Of a stretch of DNA of 5,476 nt, positions 1 through 5,239 are shown piece by piece (position 1 is the stretch's first letter; every line of letters starts with the position of its first letter). The notes under the pieces were generated by a model, which saw only the letters and a program-made list of their open reading frames with translations, was not told the origin of the DNA and ran no database searches. The translations under genes were made by a program, and so were the position numbers. This DNA comes from Pseudomonadota bacterium (GTDB lineage Bacteria; Pseudomonadota; Gammaproteobacteria; Halothiobacillales; Halothiobacillaceae). The stretch spans positions 1 through 5,476 of the forward strand of contig JAJYPA010000547.1 in assembly GCA_021795795.1 (NCBI GenBank), written 5' to 3'.

Positions 1-30
1 GTCACTGTGACGGGCGGTGAGAGCCTCTCA
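1..30. promoter_or_regulatory. Two short perfect palindromes upstream of the toxin-antitoxin pair
   Basis: Positions 1-11 read GTCACTGTGAC, a perfect inverted repeat of five bases around one central base. Positions 18-30 read TGAGAGCCTCTCA, a perfect inverted repeat of six bases around one central base. They lie 64-93 bases ahead of the toxin start, where operators of autoregulated toxin-antitoxin operons can occur, so operator sites are possible. The two have different sequences, so they would not be two copies of one operator. The left one touches the window edge and may be longer, or may belong to the end of an upstream gene. Confidence 0.3.
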
Positions 31-58
31 AAAACGGCCGGTTGTGAGATGTACAGGG

Positions 59-87
59 TTGCTGATTTATATAATTACTTGTATATT
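59..87 (+). promoter_or_regulatory. Candidate sigma-70-like promoter of the toxin-antitoxin operon
   Basis: An AT-rich stretch directly precedes the toxin. It contains a perfect TATAAT at 70-75, but no good -35 box at the usual spacing; TTGTGA at 42-47 is 22 bases away. A second reading pairs TTGCTG (59-64) with TATATT (82-87) across exactly 17 bases. That would start transcription near 94, the A of the toxin start codon, giving a leaderless or nearly leaderless message. ATATA at 69-73 and TATAT at 82-86 also form a weak inverted repeat overlapping both boxes, a possible site for the HTH antitoxin. The promoter is inferred from motifs only. Confidence 0.4.
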
Positions 88-93
88 TGTCCG

Positions 94-432
94 ATGGCGC
101 ACCCCAAACCTATCGCCTTCCGGGGATCATCTCTGGAAGATCTCCGCACCTTTCCCCTGTCGGCCAGGCGCGAAGCAGGACACCAGCTGGATCAGGTGCA
201 GAAAGGTCGAGAGCCGGACGACTGGAAGCCGATGCATAGTGTGGGTCAAGGTGTTCAGGAAATTCGGATACGGGATGCAACGGGCATCTACCGGGTCATG
301 TTTGTCGCGAAGTTTGCCGAAGCCGTTTATGTGCTGCACTGTTTTCAGAAGAAGGCCCAGAAAACCCGCAAGGCGGATCTGGATCTTGCTGGACAGCGGT
401 ACCGGGATTTATTGAAGGAAATGCAATCATGA
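94..432 (+). CDS. RelE/HigB-superfamily toxin (phage Gp49-like, DUF891)
   Basis: This is a 112-residue toxin of the Gp49/HigB-like family within the RelE superfamily, whose members are typically ribosome-associated mRNA interferases held inactive by the cognate antitoxin. Family-typical segments are visible. The N-terminus reads KPIAFRGSSLEDLRTFP (residues 5-21), followed by the basic helix SARREAGHQLDQVQKG. Next come DDWKPM and the strand VQEIRIRD with GIYRVMF, then VLHCFQKKAQKT (80-91), the hallmark basic C-terminal strand, and a final helix ending RYRDLLKEM. The ATG at 94 was chosen because the protein then begins where the family begins. The in-frame upstream starts at 7 and 49 would translate promoter-like AT-rich DNA. 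No Shine-Dalgarno sequence precedes 94. The toxin comes first and its stop overlaps the antitoxin start (ATGA, 429-432), the usual HigBA order. Length is normal and no key segment looks missing, so it is probably intact. Confidence 0.9.
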   Translation: MAHPKPIAFRGSSLEDLRTFPLSARREAGHQLDQVQKGREPDDWKPMHSVGQGVQEIRIRDATGIYRVMFVAKFAEAVYVLHCFQKKAQKTRKADLDLAGQRYRDLLKEMQS

Positions 433-710
433 GCGAAGAACGATTTGCGAGTGTATGGGATGCGATTGAGGATACGCGAGAGGAAGCAGAGAACATGAAG
501 CTCCGTTCTCAGTTGATGATGTCCCTCAAGAGTCATATTGCCAGCACCGGGATGAACCAGGCCCAGGCGGCCCAGCTTTTTGGGGTGACACAGCCGCGTG
601 TTTCCGATCTGGTGCGCGGCAAGATTGATCTGTTTAGTCTGGACATGCTGGTGAACATGGCGACAGCAGCCGGGCTGCACATAGAGCTGCGGGTGCTGGA
701 TGCCGCCTGA
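429..710 (+). CDS. XRE-family (HigA-like, HTH_37) antitoxin
   Basis: This is a 93-residue helix-turn-helix protein and the probable antitoxin of the preceding toxin. Residues 1-35 are a charged helical leader. The HTH follows, with the first helix QAQAAQLFG (44-52) and the recognition helix TQPRVSDLVRGK (54-65). FSLDMLVNMATAAGLHIELRV (69-89) is the typical end of HTH_37-type antitoxins that partner Gp49-like toxins. The family usually neutralises the toxin by direct binding and represses its own operon through the HTH. The start overlaps the toxin stop by four bases (ATGA), which suggests translational coupling. AGGA at 416-419 lies nine bases before the ATG and serves as ribosome binding site. 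The reading frame is intact and of normal length. Together with 94-432 it forms a self-contained cassette, followed by an intergenic hairpin and then a convergent gene. Confidence 0.88.
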   Translation: MSEERFASVWDAIEDTREEAENMKLRSQLMMSLKSHIASTGMNQAQAAQLFGVTQPRVSDLVRGKIDLFSLDMLVNMATAAGLHIELRVLDAA

Positions 711-744
711 TGCTGACGTTTACTGAACGCTGAAAGATGGACGA

Positions 745-794
745 GTTTCTGGACACATTCAAGGCCAGAAACGGCCCTGGAAGTGTCCAGAAAC
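745..794. repeat. 50-nt nearly perfect hairpin between convergent genes
   Basis: GTTTCTGGACAC (745-756) and GTGTCCAGAAAC (783-794) are perfect 12-base inverted repeats. Pairing continues inside: 758-761 with 778-781 (one G-T pair) and GGCC (763-766) with GGCC (773-776), leaving a six-base loop, AGAAAC. Two mismatches interrupt a stem of about 20 pairs. The octamer CCAGAAAC occurs at 765-772 and 787-794, and inverted at 745-752. No T-run follows on either strand, so it is not a standard intrinsic terminator. It could be a miniature element, a REP-like repeat, a transposon-end remnant or an RNA-stabilising 3' structure. It starts 34 bases after the antitoxin stop. Confidence 0.6.
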
Positions 795-802
795 CCGGTG
801 TT

Positions 803-821
803 CAAAAAACCTTGGTTTTTG
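803..821. terminator. Weak AT-rich hairpin, possible bidirectional terminator
   Basis: CAAAAAACC (803-811) and GGTTTTTG (814-821) form an inverted repeat with one extra A. Read on either strand the right arm is a run of T, so it resembles a poor bidirectional terminator. It lies between the + strand antitoxin (ending 710) and the - strand YfhO-like gene (ending 895), where both transcripts must stop. The stem has little GC, so the call is tentative. Confidence 0.3.
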
Positions 822-894
822 GAGAGCATAAGTTAGAGTATGGTTTCATCAGAACTGTTAAACCCCCGAGTTGGCCACTATGGAATGGGTCCAT

Positions 895-3630
895 TTACTC
901 CTTTAACTCCTTCTTGCCCGTCAGGGATCGCCACCAGGAAAGAGCCACCCATCCAAACCCCGCCAGTCCCACCCAGAAGGCGATCCAGGCGTAGTCTGCA
1001 TAGGGCGGGATAAAGCGGAAGCGAACAGCGTTGCTTCCTACGGGTAGGTGAACGACCTGAAAGATTTTCTCATGGGCGGATACCTCCGCGCGCCTCCCAT
1101 TCACCGTAACAATCCAGCCGGGCATGAACAACTCCCGGCGTAGCAGGGTGGCGGGAGTGGTGCAGCGGGCTGCGACGCCATTGCGAGATTCCCCGCTCAG
1201 GGTGCATTGTCCCTTGAGCACTGTATAGTAGGACGCAGGGTGGGGCAGTTCCCAGATATCCATAACGCCGTCGGAATAGACCTTGTGGATGCCGCTAGTC
1301 GCGGCGTCGTTATACTCCAGGAAAAGGTGGAGGGCCTTGCCGGGCAGGGACCCCTGCGGCCCGGTGATGCTTTGCGCGTAGCCGGGGGTTTGCGGCCAGA
1401 GCCAGAGGGCTTCTGGCCGATTACCTCTAACGTGGGAGAAGGTGATGGTTAGCGCCTCCCCTGGATCCGCCTGCAGAGGCCGCGCGAGCGGGATGGAGAA
1501 CACGCTGTTATCCCGCGATTCCGACAGGGACCTGCTGCCGGAGACGCAGCTATGGGCGGCCGAGCAGACCTTGACGGCCAGATTTCCGTTAGCGGTATTG
1601 CCATAGTTGCCCTGTAATACGCCTATCGCTTTGATTGATTGTTTATTTTTCCATGCTGCTGGCACTGTAAAAGTGATCTCTGCTGATTGCCCGGTCAACA
1701 AAGGAAGCGGAGTATTATTGTTGTTGCCTGATGGAATACTTACAGATGGGGCCATACTTTGGCCCCTGCTCGTAATCACATAGCGAACACCAACACTTTC
1801 ATAGTTTTTAATATTCTGGTAAAGCGCATCAACGCCATATTGTGCCCCGAAATACGCGAGAAATACCACTCCATTGGTTCTTTTCATGAAGGGAAACAAC
1901 TCGTTTTGCACATAATTAACCCAGCTCTGGGGTACCGGGAGATAATTGTGATTGATGCTGGCGACATGAAAATAGGCCCCATAATTAGGCTGAATGGGAC
2001 CCAAGGTGTAAAAACGGGAAAGGCCCAGATGGGTGCGCAGGTAATGGATCGCCGGCCTATCCACTCGTCCGATATGAACGCCGGACAACTCTGGTACCGC
2101 GAACAATACCGCAGTATCCACGATCAACAAGGCCGACAAGGCCCAACGGCGGCGATCCTCCCGCAAGACGAACCAGGCCAGCAGGGCAAGGCCAAGACCC
2201 ATCAGCGCCCAAAGGATAGCTACCCCCATCAACATTCCCATCTTTTCGATCTGCCCAGCCGACCAGCCCCAAGATGCTCGCCAGGGCCATGCAATGGATA
2301 TCGCCAGGGCCAATGCCCCCAGCGTCCACGCCAGCGGCCAGCGAAGCCGCGGCAGGCCGCCACAACGCAAATCATTCAGCGTTATAGCGGCGAGAATGGC
2401 TAGCGCCATTTCCCAGCTGGGCGGAGAGTAGCGGTAGAACGCGGCATCCCTTAAAAGGGGGATGTGATTCATGATCTCCATTACTGGCGTAAAACCAAAA
2501 CTTTTGGCCCAGGCAAGAAGGACCCAACCCAGAAGTAGCCAGCGTAGACCACGTTCTCTACCTCCGGCCATTGCTCCTACGCAAGCGAAGAAAACCAAGA
2601 GAACTCCGGCATAGCCGCCCACATTTCCCCATATATCACCTAGCACGCTGCTGCCCGCCGTGTGAAATATCGGGCCATACACATAGGGTAAATAAAGACT
2701 GGAAAAAGCTTGAATTGGCAGAAATGCTTCACCAAAAGCATGTGATGCCAGGGTGTTGGTGGTCAAAAGATAGTCAAAAAATGCTAGCAACAAAGGCGCC
2801 GAGAGTAGTAGTCCCAACAGGCCTCCATACATCACTCGTCCGGCAAAACGCCAGCGCCGCTGCTCCCCGAAGAAACGGTAAAGCGCCCACGCGAGCGCCA
2901 GAAGGCCGTTGATATAGGCCGCCTCGGGGAAGCCCGCGAGCAGGGAACCGGCGATGGCCAGGCCAATCCACAGAATGGTCGGCGTGCCGTTCTCTTTGCG
3001 CGCCATTTCGATGCCATAGAGCAATAATGGGAGGAAGGGGATGGTGTTGCAGATGGTTTCGCCGGGCATCCAGGCGAAGGTACCATTCAGTGCATATAAA
3101 GCCCCACCCGTCAGAGCGGCAAGCCGGCCCAGTTTCAGTTCGCGCAGCAGCGCGAAGGTCGCCAGTCCGGCCATGATCTGCATGGCAATCTTAAGCCACA
3201 GGACACCATTGTGCATTAACAGCAGAAACACAAAGGGCAGGAAAAAAGCATTTGGCTGCATCTCACCTGCCAGCGGTAACCCAATTCCGGAGTAAGGATT
3301 CCACCATGGAATTACCCTATGCAGCCAATCATCGGCGGCAAGGTGACCTAATGCCTGGGTTGTAAATCCGACGTTTGGATCGATATATGGCAACCCAGGA
3401 AGAATTCCACCCTGCGTTCCAAAGGTGATACCAGAATTGAACCAGACCGGATTGGTGCTCAACCCAAAAATAAGGAGCGGTAACTCCACCAGAAAAGGCA
3501 GTAGAATCAAAAAAATGATGGGCAACCAATGGTAACGATCAAGCCATTCCTGGGCTAGAGCGTCAGCTGGTGGTTCATGAACCTCATCGCTGCTTGTCTG
3601 TAGAAACTGATCTGCATTCCAAAGGTTCAT
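895..3630 (-). CDS. YfhO-like GT-C multi-spanning membrane glycosyltransferase
   Basis: This 911-residue membrane protein resembles the YfhO (PF09586-like) branch of GT-C enzymes, which take a sugar from a polyprenyl-phosphate donor on the outer face of the membrane. After a soluble N-terminus, helix 1 spans about residues 36-57. A first outer loop follows with acidic residues (D84, D100, D101, E123) and the family-like WNPYSGIGLPLAGE (110-123). About ten more hydrophobic segments continue to about 515, including a GFPEAA turn near 233-238. Residues 520-875 are mostly extracytoplasmic, with a beta-rich stretch at 650-750 and a YfhO-type end: PGWIVTVNG (847-855), HLPVGSNAVRFRFIPPY (861-877) and a last helix (880-900). 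The ATG at 3630 is preferred because GGAGG lies three bases upstream; an in-frame GTG at 3645 would place that motif inside the coding region. It is third in a GT2-GtrA-YfhO operon, 41 bases after gtrA. Substrate and acceptor are unknown; a non-catalytic role is less likely. Confidence 0.82.
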   Translation of the reverse strand: MNLWNADQFLQTSSDEVHEPPADALAQEWLDRYHWLPIIFLILLPFLVELPLLIFGLSTNPVWFNSGITFGTQGGILPGLPYIDPNVGFTTQALGHLAADDWLHRVIPWWNPYSGIGLPLAGEMQPNAFFLPFVFLLLMHNGVLWLKIAMQIMAGLATFALLRELKLGRLAALTGGALYALNGTFAWMPGETICNTIPFLPLLLYGIEMARKENGTPTILWIGLAIAGSLLAGFPEAAYINGLLALAWALYRFFGEQRRWRFAGRVMYGGLLGLLLSAPLLLAFFDYLLTTNTLASHAFGEAFLPIQAFSSLYLPYVYGPIFHTAGSSVLGDIWGNVGGYAGVLLVFFACVGAMAGGRERGLRWLLLGWVLLAWAKSFGFTPVMEIMNHIPLLRDAAFYRYSPPSWEMALAILAAITLNDLRCGGLPRLRWPLAWTLGALALAISIAWPWRASWGWSAGQIEKMGMLMGVAILWALMGLGLALLAWFVLREDRRRWALSALLIVDTAVLFAVPELSGVHIGRVDRPAIHYLRTHLGLSRFYTLGPIQPNYGAYFHVASINHNYLPVPQSWVNYVQNELFPFMKRTNGVVFLAYFGAQYGVDALYQNIKNYESVGVRYVITSRGQSMAPSVSIPSGNNNNTPLPLLTGQSAEITFTVPAAWKNKQSIKAIGVLQGNYGNTANGNLAVKVCSAAHSCVSGSRSLSESRDNSVFSIPLARPLQADPGEALTITFSHVRGNRPEALWLWPQTPGYAQSITGPQGSLPGKALHLFLEYNDAATSGIHKVYSDGVMDIWELPHPASYYTVLKGQCTLSGESRNGVAARCTTPATLLRRELFMPGWIVTVNGRRAEVSAHEKIFQVVHLPVGSNAVRFRFIPPYADYAWIAFWVGLAGFGWVALSWWRSLTGKKELKE

Positions 3631-3633
3631 AAG

Positions 3634-3638
3634 CCTCC
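3634..3638 (-). promoter_or_regulatory. Ribosome binding site deciding the YfhO-like start
   Basis: The - strand reads GGAGG, then CTT, then the ATG at 3630. Spacing is short, but this is the only good Shine-Dalgarno sequence near the start. It favours the ATG over the in-frame GTG at 3645, which has none. Confidence 0.5.
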
Positions 3639-3671
3639 ACCGCACAATATACTTTTTGGCATCTGTTTATA

Positions 3672-4082
3672 TCAGGGTAATTGTTTTTTGAATACGAGGT
3701 GCTTAGACAAAGAGAAATTAAATATCATGCCAGCCACAGATCCTGCAGCAACTGCGAGCACTGGTTCTTCTGAGAAGAAAATAGTCGTAAGAACAAGGAT
3801 AATATAAACGCTATTGTTGATTGCTGCTCCAACCGAGTTGGTCAATAAATATCTTATCAATTCATGTAGCCAGCGTTCGCTAGCATGTTCTGCAAAGGTC
3901 CAGTGTCGATTGATCAGCCAGGTAACGGTTACCGCCACACTGAACGCCGCAGCCTGGGAGGGAATTGGTTTCATCCCGACTGTCTGGGTGCATAGCGCTA
4001 CAATCCCGGCATCTACAAGAAAACCTGCTACACCAGAAATACTAAACCGGATCAGCTGGTGAATTTGTTTAATCCTGGGCAT
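3672..4082 (-). CDS. GtrA/GtcA-family membrane protein, putative lipid-linked sugar flippase
   Basis: This 136-residue protein of the GtrA family (PF04138) has four predicted membrane helices, at about residues 12-32, 38-58, 75-100 and 107-125. Family signatures are clear: RFSISGVAGFLVDAGIV in helix 1, TWLINRHWTF after helix 2, LIRYLLTNSVGAAINNSVY in helix 3 and AGMIFNFSLSKHLVFK at the C-terminus. Family members are proposed to flip undecaprenyl-phosphate-linked sugars across the inner membrane for an outer-face transferase, or to act as their carriers. The ATG at 4082 was chosen because GGAG at 4089-4092 sits six bases ahead of it. An ATG two codons earlier (4088) directly abuts that motif. 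The start overlaps the end of the upstream GT2 gene by 14 bases, pointing to one message and translational coupling. The DNA looks more AT-rich than the GT2 gene. The family call is strong; the flippase activity is inferred from studied homologues. Confidence 0.88.
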   Translation of the reverse strand: MPRIKQIHQLIRFSISGVAGFLVDAGIVALCTQTVGMKPIPSQAAAFSVAVTVTWLINRHWTFAEHASERWLHELIRYLLTNSVGAAINNSVYIILVLTTIFFSEEPVLAVAAGSVAGMIFNFSLSKHLVFKKQLP

Positions 4083-5103
4083 TTGCATCTCCGATAGGAT
4101 AGTCTGAGTTATCTGAGATGCTGCGCACTAAGTACACTGGTCTTCCCTTCGTCTCTTCATAGATCCGGCCAAGGTATTCACCGATGACGCCTAGCGCGAT
4201 CAACTGTACTCCACCGAGGAATAGCAGCGTTACCATCAGAGATGGATAGCCCTTGACCGGATTTCCATATACCAAGGTTCCGATAATCAGGTAGATCGCG
4301 TAGAGGAAGGCTAGGCCGGAGACAAGCAAGCCCAGATGGGCCGCGAGCTGCAAGGGTACCTTGCTGAAGGAGGTGATTCCTTCGATGGCAAAGTTCCACA
4401 GCTTCCAATAGTTCCAGGTGGTTGTTCCAGACAAGCGAGGGTCTCTGTGGTAATACACAGCCATTGTTCGAAAACCTACCCAAGCAAAAAGCCCCTTCAT
4501 GAATCTTCGACGCTCGGGGAGTTTCCGTAGGGCCTCCAATACCGGGCGGGAAAGCAGTCGAAAGTCCCCCGTGTCTTCGGGTATCGGTATGTCACTCATC
4601 CGGTTGATGAAGCGATAGAAGGCGTGGGCGCTTGCCCGTTTAAGCCACGACTCCCCTTTCCTCGATAGACGCACAGCATTGACCACATCGTATCCCTCTT
4701 GCCACTTGGCGAGAAGCTCGGGGATGAGTTCTGGGGGATCCTGGAGATCGGCATCGAGCGGGATGGCACAGTCTCCTTGGGTATGATCCAGCCCAGCGGT
4801 CAGTGCGGCTTCTTTGCCAAAATTGCGGGAAAGGTCGATGACCACCACCCTTGGATCCTTGCGGTGCAGGGCCAGCAGACAATCCAGCGTATCGTCTTTA
4901 CTACCGTCGTTGACGCAGACCATCTCCCAGGACTTCCCGGTTTGCTCCATAACGGCGAGAACGCGCTCATAGAGCGCAGACAGGTTCTCTGCTTCGTTAT
5001 GACAGGGTACGACCAGAGAAACTTCCAGATGGTCTGCGGTCAACTTCCAGCCTTTGATCGGGTTTTCTGCTTTTTCGGATGGTATCACTGGATATTTATC
5101 CAT
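4069..5103 (-). CDS. GtrB/CsbB-like polyprenyl-phosphate glycosyltransferase (GT2, DPM1-like)
   Basis: This 344-residue family 2 glycosyltransferase would transfer a sugar from a nucleotide sugar to undecaprenyl phosphate on the cytoplasmic face. The GT-A domain shows VPCHNEAENL (about residues 32-41), VNDGSKDDT (64-72), RNFGKEAALTAGLDH and DADLQDP (117-123), which includes the metal-binding DxD. EDTGDFRLL (176-184) and RRFMKGLFAWVGF (199-211) follow. Two C-terminal helices (about 243-268 and 279-300) and the ending EYLGRIYEETKGRPVYLV are characteristic of the GtrB/CsbB/YfdH group. Length matches the group. The ATG at 5103 is chosen over an in-frame GTG at 5109; neither has a clear Shine-Dalgarno sequence, so the start is uncertain by two codons. 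It is the first gene of an operon with gtrA-like and yfhO-like genes. The sugar (glucose, GlcNAc or other) cannot be read from the sequence; ArnC-like or dolichol-phosphate-mannose-synthase-like activities are alternatives, made less likely by the GtrA neighbour. Confidence 0.9.
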   Translation of the reverse strand: MDKYPVIPSEKAENPIKGWKLTADHLEVSLVVPCHNEAENLSALYERVLAVMEQTGKSWEMVCVNDGSKDDTLDCLLALHRKDPRVVVIDLSRNFGKEAALTAGLDHTQGDCAIPLDADLQDPPELIPELLAKWQEGYDVVNAVRLSRKGESWLKRASAHAFYRFINRMSDIPIPEDTGDFRLLSRPVLEALRKLPERRRFMKGLFAWVGFRTMAVYYHRDPRLSGTTTWNYWKLWNFAIEGITSFSKVPLQLAAHLGLLVSGLAFLYAIYLIIGTLVYGNPVKGYPSLMVTLLFLGGVQLIALGVIGEYLGRIYEETKGRPVYLVRSISDNSDYPIGDANAQD

Positions 5104-5111
5104 ATCCACGC

Positions 5112-5153
5112 GCGCAGAACAAGACGGAATGCATCATTCTGTCTTGTGGGCGC
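5112..5153. promoter_or_regulatory. Hairpin just upstream of the GT2 start
   Basis: ACAAGACGGAAT (5119-5130) and ATTCTGTCTTGT (5136-5147) pair over 12 positions with a single non-Watson-Crick position and a five-base loop. GCGC at 5112-5115 and 5150-5153 can extend the stem across a small internal loop. The structure ends about nine bases before the GT2 start codon. No T-run follows on either strand, so it is more likely a leader structure affecting translation or mRNA stability, or a protein-binding site, than an intrinsic terminator. The function is unknown. Confidence 0.45.
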
Positions 5154-5202
5154 CAGGCGGGCCGGGGCGGATGGCCTGGTTTTGCTTGGTTCGCCGCCTG
5201 GC
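5152..5202. repeat. 9-base inverted repeat in the GT2/DUF29 gap
   Basis: GCCAGGCGG (5152-5160) and CCGCCTGGC (5194-5202) are perfect inverted repeats 33 bases apart. The GC-rich arms could form a stem-loop 38 bases after the DUF29 stop on the - strand message, abutting the hairpin nearer the GT2 gene. There is no T-run. It may be a transcript end structure or chance in GC-rich DNA. Confidence 0.25.
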
Positions 5203-5239
5203 AGTTGAGGGCTGTTATGGGACATTACGATGAGGCTGC

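Noticed and set aside
7..93. N-terminal extension of the toxin from the ATG at 7 or 49
   Set aside because: The extra 15-29 residues translate palindromes and promoter-like AT-rich DNA, while the family N-terminus begins at the ATG at 94.
745..794. Reading the 50-nt hairpin as a rho-independent terminator
   Set aside because: Neither strand has a T-run after the stem, so it is kept as an unexplained inverted repeat.
880..894. Small inverted repeat ATGGA/TCCAT just after the YfhO-like stop
   Set aside because: Five-base arms are too short to stand out from chance.
737..994. 85-codon + strand frame starting before the 50-nt hairpin
   Set aside because: It runs through both hairpins and into the end of the convergent YfhO-like gene, and resembles no family I know. 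Its first codons are simply the palindrome in translation.
1759..2403. 214-codon + strand frame antisense to the YfhO-like gene
   Set aside because: Its residue content is irregular (runs of Pro, Gln, Arg) with no recognisable domain. It lies wholly inside a well-supported - strand gene; it is an antisense shadow.
3631..3671. Internal promoter between the gtrA-like and yfhO-like genes
   Set aside because: A TATATT-like sequence is present on the - strand, but no -35 box is found at proper spacing; the 41-base gap fits a continuous operon.
4699..5208. 169-codon + strand frame opposite the GT2 gene
   Set aside because: It is antisense to conserved GT2 motifs including DxD and NDGS, and has no domain of its own.
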